This document shows, piece by piece, positions 32,188 through 43,640 of a stretch of DNA of 64,000 nucleotides. The stretch comes from Symsagittifera roscoffensis (Eukaryota; Xenacoelomorpha; Acoela; Convolutidae), in NCBI RefSeq assembly GCF_963678635.1, contig NC_087070.1, forward strand, positions 6,730,539 through 6,794,538, read 5' to 3'. A model generated the notes under the pieces. The model was given only the letters and a program-made list of their open reading frames with translations, ran no database searches and was not told the DNA's origin. The number at the start of each line of letters is the position of its first letter. Within the stretch, counting starts at the first letter, position 1. The translations under genes were made by a program, and so were the position numbers.

Positions 32188-34660
32188 AAACCCTAAGAAG
32201 TTGTAAGCCTATTTAATAAGGGATCTTGTTAACTGTTCCCCTAACCACCCCCACCACCGCCCATCCCCCCTACCGTACCTAATAGCAAATTGACGCCCCC
32301 AATAAGGACCAACTCAGCGGTTAATCGTATATAAAAGTTGTACTTAGTTACGAAATTCACCCCTATTGCAAATAATGGGCAAAAAAAGGTAGCAAGATCC
32401 TTAGTTTGAAGCTTCTGATAGTGATATATTGTCGTGTAAACTAGATAATTGATTTTAAATTAAAAGTTAATTAAAATACTACTTGCCCTCTTTTCAAAGT
32501 TATAAAATATGAAATAAATCAGAAAGTTTTTATTTCCATGCCTTCAAAGTCTGAGCTTGAGCTATATTCAGACAAAGTAAAAAAAATTACCGTTTAATCA
32601 AACAAAAGGGAGGCAAATAGTGGAAAAACAAAAAAGTTGTTGACTTTCACCATAGCTTACTTTACAACAGCTTCTGAGCGATTTTATTGGCTCGATTTCA
32701 GATATAAGAACCGGCTAATAAACTTTTTTAAAATTTTTTCAATAAAAAATTTAGCTATTTTTCATAATGGTCGTTATGCTGTAAATGTTAAATCTTCAGG
32801 TTTTGCTCTTAGAAGCTGGATCGTAAATTGTTCTTTGTTTTGTTACCGACTTATTTGCCAGAGAAGAGTAGCCAGACATCTGAAGAAATTGAATTAGATG
32901 AGAACAAAAAAGCGGAAAAAAGATGTTTCGCTTGATCCGTATTATTTAAACTGGACATATTATAATGGTCGATATGGTCTGGTATTATTGAATTACTTGC
33001 AGCCGACATTATACCTTTGAACTAAAATACAACTGGGAGCTGAGACATAGTGTTTAACACAAGATTAAAAAATGAAGATAATTAAGAAGTTAAGTCCAAA
33101 CCTAATTTTGGAAATTTACACTGATCATGAACTTCAACTGGGAAACAGTAGCGCTACGTTTGGCTTCCCCTGTTCGGTTCTTTGAAAGTAAAAACTGTTT
33201 TTGGAAGGAAAATAGAAAGTGTTAGCTTAATGGCTGCAGATGATTCCGCGTGCTCAAAAATTTAAGGACAGGGTTTCAATAGGCGCTCTTGTATGCTATA
33301 AATCAAGACATTCAAAAATATTACAAAGGGAATTTTAGGCGCAGATCGACATCATGGTATTTTAGATTTTAAAAAACTTTTATGAGAACTGCAAAAGTCA
33401 ATTTGGTCGATCTTATAAAAAGATAGCCAAAATCTTCAAAACATTTTAAAATCTCATCTGGAAAACTTTAGAGCCGTTTAGCCAGAATAGGTTGTCGAAA
33501 AGTAGTACTAAGGGGGACCTTTTGCAAAATATTAGAAATCAACTGAGGGGGTGGTGGGTTGGCATTTATGTTTGAAAAGTAAATGAATAGTCAATTGTAG
33601 TGATGGTCACTTTCACTTGAATCAATGAATTGCCCGGCAAAACTATTATATCTCAAAAAAAAAGAAAGCACAGAATTGAAGGAAAAACCGAGCAATTTGG
33701 CGAGATATCAATTTTACTCCCCAGTAAAGTATAGCTCTATCTTGGTTCTTTTCCTGAGAGAATTTAAAAATCGAAACGAAAGCAGTCTTAATGTCTCGAT
33801 TTAAGACTAATGGAGCCTAAGTGAATTAATTCTAGTCCGCTGCTGGTTCCGAATTCTGTTTTGTTTTAGGTGAAAAATCACGCTACCTTACCCTTCACAA
33901 CCATTATTTCTATAAACCAAGTATTTCTAAGTATTCAGCTGCACCATATATAGTTTCCAGGAACCCATTGATATGCACCACAGCGTGTTTCTATTTAATC
34001 ACGACCCAGAAAATACTTCCCAAAATTGTTATCAAACTGATCGTATCGGTGAAGAATGATAGATGTTAGGGCCGCCCCTAGGGTTGGTATCATTTGCGCC
34101 TGGCTATGACATGCTCGGAATAGTAACCGTATCCCTGATGTTTAATTTAACCCGAGATACTTTTGGGTGCTTATGGCATTTCAACTAATTCTTTTAGCCT
34201 GAAAACAAAAAAGAGCTTCAATCAAAGCTTCGATATCTTCGCTGCATAAAAAAAGTAATTGAAGAAAAGCAATTTAAGAAGGCGAAAAATGACTTTACTA
34301 AAGAAGTTTTTTAAAAAATTCTCAAAATACATATGAAAAACATAGCACTTATATCTTTGATAAGATACAAAACCAGCTGAATAGCTCAAACTAACCTACT
34401 AATTTAAATTGTAGATTTATAATATTTTTTGATGTGAACAACAGATGCAGAATTGCTTCATCACGAACACTGGATATTAATGAAATTTAGCAAAATGAAA
34501 GCAAACTAAGAAAATATGTGAAACTAAATTTACAATTTTACCCAAATAACTTACCCAAATAACTCCACCGGTACTTTAGCGAATGTATAATTAAATAACT
34601 TAGAATGGTTTAGAATACATTATATTAAACTCATGTGATATACAAGATAATTTTGTTTGA
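32188..34660. other. Mostly featureless, possible R1 debris
   Basis: Near 33385-33560 the words GTCAATTTGGTCGATCTTAT and AAGGGGGACCTTTTGC resemble R1 but are out of order. At 33870-34140 the DNA is moderately GC-rich and open on both strands, with an acceptor-like TTCTGTTTTGTTTTAG before 33870; strand and coding status could not be decided. Confidence 0.3.
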
Positions 34661-34795
34661 GACGACGAACAAAAAACAAATTATGATAGACGACGAATAA
34701 AAATCAAATTATGATAGACGATGAACAAAAATCAAATTATGATGTCAAATTATAACAAAAATCAAACTATGACCAACAAAAATCAAATTATGACA
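34661..34795. repeat. Tandem array of about 28 bp
   Basis: The unit GACGA(C/T)GAA(C/T)AAAAATCAAA then TTATGATA is repeated from 34661. Later units degrade to CAACAAAAATCAAATTATGA. About five units are recognisable. Confidence 0.85.
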
Positions 34796-35104
34796 GCTGA
34801 TTTTAAAAAATAGTACAACTAAAAACAGCCTCAGTTTTTTCAGTTTCGTTCTAACATATTTCAAAGAAAGTTCTTAAATGAACGCTCTAAATCAAAGTTT
34901 TCCAAAATCTAATTAAACCGCGAATAAGCGTGCAACATTTTGAAACTTGGCAGCATATATTTTCAATATTTGGACTTTTGGTTTAAAGTTTTTGGTGAAC
35001 CCAAGAACCCAATAAACAATTTATATTAAAATCTTTTTCACTTTGGTCAAACCTTAGCAAAACCAAACAGCTATATCTGAGTGTTTCATCGTTAACCTTA
35101 ATTA

Positions 35105-35195
35105 GTGGCAAAATTTTCCAAAAAGGGCCTCGAATTGTTTTTTTGGCCTGTTTTTTTTCAAAATTTTGCTTATGGCGCAGATATTTTGCTTATGG
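35105..35195 (+). mobile_element. R1 fragment, internal
   Basis: CAAAATTTTCCAAAAAGGGC, TTTTTGGCCTGTTTTTTTTC and TTTGCTTATGGCGCAGATAT are R1 interior. The next R1 copy starts immediately after, implying insertion of one copy next to or into another. Confidence 0.6.
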
Positions 35196-35545
35196 CACCA
35201 GCGGGTTTAAGGGGGGGGGGGTGCGGACGCTCCTTTTCAGGGATTCGACCCCCTGCCAACCCAAAGCGTTTGATATAACTAATTTGATATATCCACTTTG
35301 GGTCGATGGACCCTAAAATTTTTCTAAAGGCGCCAATATTTACTAATTTTGAGGGGGAAGCGCGCGCCGATAAAAACGCAATGTTACGGTCAAAATTGTA
35401 GAAAAAGTGCCTCGAAACGTTTTTCGGCTTTTTTTTCAAAATTTTGCATATTGCGCAGATAATTTGGCCAAATCAGGGTCTTTTTACCGCTTGGGGAGAG
35501 CTTGGAAAATCAATTTAGTCAACCTAAAAAAAGTCACAAATAGTG
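35196..35545 (+). mobile_element. R1 (hAT-like MITE), both extreme ends lost
   Basis: GCGGGTTTAAGGGGGG, CAGGGATTCGACCCCCTGCC, GGACCCTAAAATTTTTC, GGCGCCAATATTTACTAAT, GGGAAGCGCGCGCCG, CAGGGTCTTTTTACCGC and ATCAATTTAGTCAACCTAAA run in R1 order. The canonical CCCCTG end is missing. Confidence 0.75.
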
Positions 35546-38500
35546 GAATAAAACACTATTTTGAAACGAGTTTTTCTTACATTCCAAGCACAAGATTTTA
35601 CAAAACAAGCATGCGTAAATATTTAAATAGGCCTGTGCCAGCTAATGGCTTATAATTTTAAGATCAAGTGTCTTGGCTTAAAAATGTATGTGTCCAGCCA
35701 ACTATCGAGCATGTATCAAGAAAAAACGGATGAGAGTTTACTACCCATTTATCCTATTTCTCGTCACATAGAAGGCCAATAATCAAAACATCTTCAAGTC
35801 GTGGTGATATAAAACAAACAAAATGATTAAAACAAAAACGTTTAAAATTGTTCTAAGAAAATTGTCAGATAGAAGATTTCCTAAAAAAAATTTTTGTTCA
35901 ATAAAACACATTATATTTTCTGATAACCAAAACCAGCACAAAAACTCACCGTTGCCGCAGAGTGAAATACTGAAAACTCATTAGTCCAATTAAACAAATC
36001 GTCACATGAGTCTCTTTTGTTTCGAAACTTTTGGTTCAAAATACATAACATTTTTCATATAAAAATGCTGAATCAATTGAAAAAACTCAAAAAATAACTT
36101 CTATGCGTAATTACGATATAGAAACACATTCAATATTAATCTGGTAATTTTTTATTTATTTTTCTAAAATGAACTTTTTTATATGGCTATCTTAGACTTT
36201 TCTTGCAAGAAAGTTGTAAGATAGCAAAAATTCCGTGTAAATAGTGTAAAAAGTTTCAAGACAGGGGAACTTTCAGTAAAATGGTTAAACCTGGGTAATG
36301 AATCAAAAACGATTTTCGCTAAAATATACACGATCATCCAAATCACCCAAAAATTTTCAAATTTTTTTAAATTTTGTTCCTTGGGTGTCAAAGAAAGAAC
36401 GGTTTATCTTAACTTGTAAAATTGAAGTTTGTTAATTTTGTTGCTGAAATTTTGCCCCCGAATCAACTTCTGATTGTTTGTTTCTGATTGTTAGTTTTGT
36501 TGAAAAAAAGATTAAATAATTATCAAAAAAAACACTCGCTGATACAACAATTTAAAAATTGAACTGAAATTGCAGTTACATTTCAAACTTGATTTTATGA
36601 ATATCAAATTATATTAGAAATCCATAATGAATATCAATTGAACAATCTCCTTGACCGCCCAAATAACGGTAATACATTACGTGATGACTGATAAAACATC
36701 AGTAGGTTATAGGTGAATAAATAGTACACAAGATTTTGATCGATTTATTTTTTTTCTGTTACTCGTTCAGAAAAAAGTTTAGAAAAAAGTTTTTTTTTGT
36801 TTGAGCAAGCATTGTTTCTAAGGTGGGGAGTTACCACAAAATTGATGTTCTAGCTTAGTATCTAAAAAAAATTTGATTCCTGTCATATCTGAATGTTGTG
36901 CAAATTTGCATATTTTTTTAAGGCAGAATTGCTCCACTAGTAATGATTATTTTGTCTGTTTTTTTTTCTCTTCGAAACTGGTTTTTAGATTTTGCAATTG
37001 TTTTACTCTATACTCTCTGGAGAGACTAGCGCAATTTTTTGAGTACTTGAAACTGTTTTTAACTTGCCTAAAATACCCATTGAACTATATCTACACACAC
37101 GGGAGAACGTGCTCAATTGATCCCTATATTAAACTAGGAAGGATGATAAATATTTAGATTTGTATCAATGCAGAAGATTCACAATAATCGTGTTAGATTT
37201 TTTGAACTCAACTTTGCTGCGAATGAATTCAATTATTCTGTAAAAATTTAAAAAATCTGTATTTTGATAAGCTATGGGGGAGGGTAAGGGATAGTTTTCA
37301 AGACGGAGGAATCAAATGACTGTTAACTTTCAAGCAATCATAATCCGTAGAAATTCGTCTTTCGCTCAACGTTTTTTGGAGAAAACTAGCAAACTGTGAT
37401 TGTTTATAATCTCTTAGTGCCATGGTAGTGCCCGCGTTTTCGCGGATAACCACCAAATGATTGCATAACCAACTTGTATCTCGGTTTTGGCGAGCTAGCA
37501 ACGCGTATCAGCAGGACTGCAGTATCTGCTGTTTTTTAACCTATATGGTTTTAATGACATGACTTAATTTGCTTTCCTCAAGTTATTTGCAATTTCTTTC
37601 AGATTTTTTATTACCCAATTCTGATTGGCTGATATTCTTTTTTATCATTCGTTCGCTCCTTAATAATAGAGAAATCCTTCTATTCCAATGGTGCTTACCC
37701 ACAAAGCCGCATTCCCCCTGATATCCGAAAGAAAACTTAAAATATCTGGTCAAGTAATAAGCAACGAAAAACAAAATATGACTAAAAATTACAAATCGGG
37801 CACAAAATTGAGACTGTTTTCATGCCAGCGATTAAATTATCTTGTTTATTTGCCAAACTAAGCTAACAAAAAATCCAATAAATCACAATCATTTTCTTGT
37901 GTAATAGCTTTGCTTTCATAGAATAAGTCATCAATACAATTGCGACTTTCTTGATAACCCTTTATTTTTTGTGCTATCCGGGAAAAAAAATTTCGGCTAT
38001 CAGGGTATAAATTTCTTAGCTATCCGTCAAATGAAAAATTTCCGGCTATCCAATAAAAAACAAAAAAAAAACAGCTGTATTAAATACATATTTTGAGAAG
38101 GAAGCGAGAAGCAGGCGTCAAAAAATTGTACAATAAAACCTGTCGCAGAAAAATTTATCAAAAAATCTTAATAAAGTCTTCGGAATCATATTAAAAGTCG
38201 ATCAAGTTTTCGATTGTTTCAAAGCATCCTGCCCCCTCCATGTCGATATTTTCAACGCATGATTTTTGGCTTTGAGTGAATCGAATTTTTTCAGCACTCT
38301 GTGAACAAACTATTTTGCGGCTTATTTTTGGCTTATTCGGCTCCGTGACACGTCACTATTTTAATGAAGACGCAGTTAAGATTTGAAGAGAACAATTTAA
38401 AATCAGCAGATTTAAGTATAATTTATAGTATCTGTAATGAAATAAAATAATTGTTTATCCTCTTTGACTTAACAGACTTTTTGAGGAGTCCTTGTTTTGA

Positions 38501-38609
38501 ACTAAATTAAGTTAACCTTAAAATGTTTATATTGGTTTCTTAGATTTGTATGACTTTCAGTTAAGCTTCTCAGAGGGAACTTATTTTCAAAATAAGCTCT
38601 ATCTGGGAG
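35546..38609. other. AT-rich DNA, one ambiguous GC-richer patch
   Basis: At 37298-37501 (minus strand) a 67-codon frame coincides with a slightly GC-richer patch (CCCGCGTTTTCGCGGATAAC), but alternative frames there are open too. A donor-like GTAAGC lies near 37690 on the minus strand. The word GGCTATC recurs at 37970-38060. Nothing firm. Confidence 0.3.
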
Positions 38610-39310
38610 CTAGGGCAATTAGGGCAGTTAGTTTTAGAAAGGCTTTCATTTATAGAACATCAGATAAATTGAACGATTCCTTGCCATAGCAATGATAGTG
38701 GGGGTGAGCTCTCACATGAACTATATGACTCTAATTTTACCACAATATGACTGATTTCGTTACATTAGTCAAAACACGTGAAACACGCTCAAAAAAATAC
38801 TCATGAGTTATAACCGAGGTGGTTAACTCATAGAGTAATTTCGGATAGGGTACACCGTCTGCTCGTCACGCTATCTTATTTTCGGCCGGATAGATTCGTG
38901 CAACTTCTTAGTCTAATACCGATCCTAATCTTACTCTTATACTATCTAGTCTCAGGGTGTTTAACTAGTCTCTGCTAGGCTCAATAGATCTAGGGTATAC
39001 TGGTTTATTGCGGCTGCTGAAGTCTTCTTGGAGAGTCAACTAATTTCTAAGTTAAATTCAAATCTCTCTGGTGCTGAAATTACAAGTAATTCCAGCACTT
39101 ACAAATAAGTGGGTTGTTAGTTAGATGGATCATGATTGGTTAATATTAAATACTTTACAGTGGTAAAATATCTAATTTATCCAATCATAAAATGTAGTTT
39201 AGATCAGGTTCCACTCAGTCTGGAATGAGGGGAAAATTCAGTTGGACTGGACCATACTTCGCCAGCCTGTTAAAAGGCCTACTAACACTTCTTTTGCGAT
39301 TCGCAGTAGC
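38610..39310 (+). mobile_element. SINE copy interrupted by extra sequence
   Basis: The SINE body of 28.4 kb is recognisable in two parts. 38677-38725 has GCCATAGCAATGATAGTGG and GAGCTCTCACATGAAC. 39211-39307 has CACTCAGTCTGGAATGAGGG, AGGCCTACTAACACTTC and TTTTGCGATTCGCAG. In the intact copy these blocks are about 100 bp apart; here about 480 bp separate them, so roughly 380 bp has been inserted or replaced. The intervening DNA is moderately GC-rich and unrecognised. Confidence 0.65.
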
Positions 39311-39571
39311 AGATGATTCAAAAGTTTGAGCTACGGAGTTTTCCACCTTTATCTGTGAGATAAATATTGGTGTTCAATGCTTGAAACGTACTATAAGCCG
39401 GCTAGAACGTCGGTCGACACAGCTGAGAAAATCGAAACAGGTCGAGACGGTCAAAACATACGGTTTTTTGATCGAGGAAGTCGAAACATAAACAGAGCAC
39501 CTCGACCCGAGATAAAAGATCTATAAAAACCTTGGGCCGTATATTATAATACTGCAGAAAGAAACTCTTAC

Positions 39572-39704
39572 CGCTTGTGCAGATTTGTGTAACTATCTTG
39601 ATGATTCTTCTGAAATCCAATTGAACAATTAAATTGGTCTGAATTTTAAAAACAAATCTGTGAATCATTTCAAATTTTAGTTCTGATATGTTTTGTTCAC
39701 TCAT
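39572..39704 (-). CDS. Candidate first coding exon, 44 codons
   Basis: An ATG at 39702-39704 opens a frame MSEQNISELKFEMIHRFVFK continuing to ICTSG, where a good donor G|GTAAGAG occurs (after 39572). Read through, the frame continues to 39402 (100 codons, no stop), an unusual length here. The sequence looks protein-like but matches no family I know. The ATG is preceded by a TTAG that could instead be an acceptor. Confidence 0.25.
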
Positions 39705-40370
39705 CTAAGCAAGTCAAGTGTCTGATCTGAATAATTCCATAATCAAATTAAATCAAGTTAAATTCTAAGCCCAGTCAATTTTAAAAAGTTAAGAATAATC
39801 AAAAATTGTCATAATTGGCCAATAATAAAATATGTTTTAATTTTTCGACGTAGCTGGATTGAAACTGAAAGGATTTGATGACTTTGACTGTATAATACTT
39901 TTTGACTTGGAGTCGCAGGAAACAACTGAACAATATCTTGATTAAAAATAAATCCTGCTGCGAATAAACTGAGAAAAAAGAAGAGTTGTTTCTGTTCAAA
40001 ACTGAGAGAAAAACAAAGTTGTCTGTCCTATTTTCTAATTATTGATGAATTATTTATATATTTTGTCCGTGGAAGAATATGAAAGTGGACACAATATATT
40101 CAAATGAATTGCCTAAAATTGTCAAAAATTTTCATACAAAATTGGGGCAAACAATTGTTTGGTTAAATTAAGTCAAAATACAATTTATAATTGAAAGTTT
40201 GGCCAGTATGCTTAATGCTCATTGGGTATTCTCAGTTGAAAATGATTTGAAAACTTCAAAAAAATTGTGCCACCAAATTTCAGCATGCTTAAAAATTAGG
40301 TCACTCGACTGTTTCTCTAAAAATGGATATTAGTTATGTTCTCTAAGGCATAGATTATTCTATATTTATA
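39705..40370. other. AT-rich DNA, nothing recognised
   Basis: No supported feature. Confidence 0.4.
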
Positions 40371-41102
40371 CAGTGCTGATTTAAATTATCCGGACGAAAC
40401 GAACAAAACTTGAATTTTCAAACGCGTTTTTCTCAAATTGGGTTAAGATTAGACAAAAAGTGAAGAGGACAAAAGTTGCTTAGAATTTCACCAGAATTGA
40501 TATGGTGCCATTTTTTCTCCGAAATTCTCAACAAAAATTTTACTCCAAAAATGAGTCATTTTGGCTTTTTTCAATTAATCAAGAATTACGCTGAAACTAC
40601 TTTGTTAATTGATATGAAAATTATATCACAGGAAACCTCTTACGCCGCTCAACAAAGTTTAAGCAGGGTTAAATCTCCAAAAATTTGCGCAAATTGTTTA
40701 AAATTTATTTTTAAACAGAGATTCTGGGTTTTATATAGTAAAAATCACATTTATTGAATATCAAGTGAAAATTTTTTCATTTATACTGGTTTTTGGAGAT
40801 TTAACCCTTCTTAAACTTTGTTGAACTGCGTAAGAGGTTTCCTGTGATATAATTTTCAAATCAATTAACAAAGTAGTTTCAGCGTAATTCTTCATTAAAT
40901 GAAAAAAGCCAAAATGACCCATTTTTGGGGTAAAATTTTTGTTGAGAATTTCGGAGAAAAAATGGCACCATAATAATTCTGGTGAAATTCTAAGCAACTT
41001 TTGTCCTATTCTCTTTTTGCCTAATCTTAACCCAATTTGAGAAAAACGCGTTTGAAAATTCAAGTTTTGCTCGTTTCGTCCGGATAATTTAAATCAGCAC
41101 TG
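40371..41102. mobile_element. Palindromic MITE, Tc1/mariner/pogo-like, copy 1
   Basis: The 732-bp element starts CAGTGCTGATTTAAATTATC and ends with the exact inverse, GATAATTTAAATCAGCACTG; the flanking dinucleotide is TA on both sides. The arms 40371-40685 and about 40789-41102 are highly similar inverted copies and leave a spacer of about 100 bp. Because the arms mirror each other, a plus-strand frame (40476-40757) and a minus-strand frame (40761-41063) encode nearly the same peptide (RISPEL(I/L)WCHFFSEILNK); this is a consequence of the palindrome, not evidence of a gene. TA duplication and CAGT ends fit the Tc1-mariner-pogo superfamily. Confidence 0.85.
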
Positions 41103-42187
41103 TATTTATGCAGTGCATGATTTGGGACGAAAAAAAAGCAATTGAAATGTCAGTGGGAAAAGTGAAATTAAGATTTTAGTTTTTATTTGCGAATTTAGAG
41201 AAGGTTCAAAAATCAGGCTTATTTTTAGCATCTGATCGACAAAGAAAAACGATTGTAAACTGCTGAAAACATTTTGAGACGACTAAAACTTCAAAAATTA
41301 TTTTGAATTTTTTTCGAACAACTTTAGTGCTTCTAAAATGCTCGTAATGCTCTTAGAAAATTAACTTATCCAAAATTCCTTCATATGCTTTTTTCATTAT
41401 CAAAATTTTTTCTGGATTTTTCTTAAGCAAATAAACACAAAAAAAAACAAATCTGTAAGGAACAACCTTTTTTAGTGCAAAAATTCATAGTTATTTTTCA
41501 AAATGGAAAACTTTGATTTCAATTTTTCTTTCTTGTTTGATAGTCGAGAAAAAAGTTTGATAATAAGAGTAGCATATGAGGGAATTTCTAATAAATTAGT
41601 TTTTTACCACCGCCGGAACCCCTAGTTTTGCGAATCAATATCGCGGGGTAACCTCAGCCTGTTGAAAGAGAAAATCCTTTTCAAAATGTGTTCCAGAAAA
41701 AAAAAACATTTTTCTTGTTGGCGGTTGAAAACAATTACACAATAACAGAGCTAACGAATTGCCATTACGTAAAACGAATAAACAAAATTGACTTTACCAA
41801 TATGTGAATCGATTTAAGTTCTAATTCAAAAGTACGCCCTTTGAAATATTTTGACATGTTTTCCAAAACAAGTATTGTATGGCTAAAAGTATATATACTA
41901 GTTTTTTATTACCATTTTTTTGTCAGTTATTTTAAGATTTAACACAGAGTTATTGAATAAAAATTTCGAACTACCTTCATCAAAATAGAAAAAATTGCGA
42001 TAACTGATTGCTTTAATGATAGCATTGTTTTCATGTTTTTTTCTTTTCTAGCACAATCTTTTTTTTTCCTCGCCAGTAAATTTCTAATTTTGAGACATAT
42101 TTTTCAAGTTCTATCTTTTTTCTGAGACTTTTTTTTGAATTTCTCAATATGAAAGACTTTTCAGTCACATCGAATACTTTCTGAGTA
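41103..42187. other. AT-rich DNA, nothing recognised
   Basis: No supported feature. Confidence 0.4.
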
Positions 42188-42228
42188 TTCTATGAACAAA
42201 TGCTTCGGTTCTATGAACAAATGCTTCG
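42188..42228. repeat. 21-bp two-copy tandem repeat
   Basis: TTCTATGAACAAATGCTTCG occurs twice with a 21-bp period. Confidence 0.9.
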
Positions 42229-42316
42229 AAGCATTACACTTAAAAACTGATAACAGGAAACAAGCAAGATTGCTCATACCCAGATGTTTAAGGTGTTTTA
42301 CGTCACTGAAGTAATT

Positions 42317-42784
42317 GTTCCGTCTGTAATAGAAAGCGCGGAATATTTATGCTCCGGTTTACTTTTTTTAAAGTAATTTTTTGTTGTTTCTAATTAAGCG
42401 GTGTTTACGAAAATTTTTAATACCATCATAAAATATTTGTTGTCCTAAAAACGACCTAATTTTTTCCATAATAAATTTTTGTAAACTTTGGATATAAAAT
42501 TTGGAATAAAAATTGCTAGTTTGGTCAAATTGAAATCTTAAAGGTGCAATGTTTTGCCTTTTTTTCAACAGGTGTAGACAATGGCTAATTTCATTCAACT
42601 TAGATTTGAGGCAAATCCTTCGGTCTTTTTATTAAGCTAAATAATTTACTCTAACTACAGTCCCTTTTTTGATAACGTGTAATAGGGATGATTTTTTTAA
42701 AATTATTTTTATAATATTTCAATCAAACTTTTAATTGGCCTTAAATTGCAGTCGGAACGTACAGGTCTTCGCCTAGATTTTCAA
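42317..42784 (+). mobile_element. R2 copy, diverged
   Basis: It starts GTTCCGTCTG, then GCGCGGAATATTTATGCTCC, later ATATTTGTTGTCCTAA, and ends with the motif TGCAGTCGGAACGTACAGG (42748 onward). No right inverted repeat was recognised. Confidence 0.65.
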
Positions 42785-43000
42785 GCATTCTTATTTTGCT
42801 TTCAAAAAAATTTACCTAAACTTCACAAAAATAAAAGTTTGATGTTTTCAAATTATCCTCTTCAACAAAAAACTGGTGTCTCTTCATGCGGTTTTCGGGT
42901 CAACTAGTCTATTCCATTTAATTTTGAAACAACTTTTTGTCAAAAACGGTTCAAATCAAACTCGAAGCTTTTCTAGAGAAAAAGCGAACTGATATCAAAA

Positions 43001-43640
43001 CAGCCGGCTACCGTGCAAGTAGCACAGAATGTTCCGAGCAGAAAAACACTGGAAAAACTTTTGTTCTTCAAAACAGTGCGTTTTTTTTCAGAGTGATATG
43101 ATGACAAAATGAACAAATTAATTGAAATTCAGTGAAATGCGTTCAATTGACAAGGGGTGTCTTCAAAAAATGGATAACAAACAAGCAATGAAAAAAGTTT
43201 TCATTTTTTAATTTACTGCTTTTTTCTGTGTGGTATGATAGAAAAATATGAACAAAAAAAATAGAAATTGGGTAAATAAGACTGTTATAGTCCAATGGGG
43301 CAATTGGAAAACAGTTTATATGAATGGCTAGAAAAACGAAAAAAATGCAGAATCAATTCAAAAATCTTTCAAAATTGTTTTCTAATTTATTGCAAAGTTT
43401 TTTTGAATTTTGACCTTATCACCACAAAATTAGACCAAAAATTTCGAAACTGTTTTTCTCGACATAAGATTTGTATGTCGTTCAAATCACAATTGAAAGG
43501 GCTGCAATATGATATATCACACGACACGTTAAGATGATTTTATGCTTTCGTGATTTTGCGTGAAAAACGAGAACAAAAAAAAGAAAAAAACGAAAACTTA
43601 AGAGATTACAAAATTCCTCTACCTGTTTGAAATGGTCGGT
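43001..43640 (+). mobile_element. R3 element, copy 3
   Basis: Head CAGCCGGCTACCGTGCAAGT then AGCACAGAATGTTCCGAGC. The tail has GTGATTTTGCGTGAAAAAC and AAATTCCTCTACC. Order is as in the copies at 21.0 and 22.5 kb. The frame at 43295-43537 falls inside and is not considered a gene. Confidence 0.6.

Noticed and set aside
33870..34140. Acceptor-like TTCTGTTTTGTTTTAG followed by an open frame
   Set aside because: The opposite strand is open over the same interval with a similar protein-like reading, so coding status is undecidable by eye.
37298..37501. 67-codon minus-strand frame in a mildly GC-rich patch
   Set aside because: All three minus-strand frames look similarly plausible over the first 80 bp, and no good acceptor distinguishes them.
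40476..41063. Two open frames giving nearly the same protein on opposite strands
   Set aside because: They are produced by the palindromic arms of the MITE at 40371-41102 and are not independent evidence for a gene.
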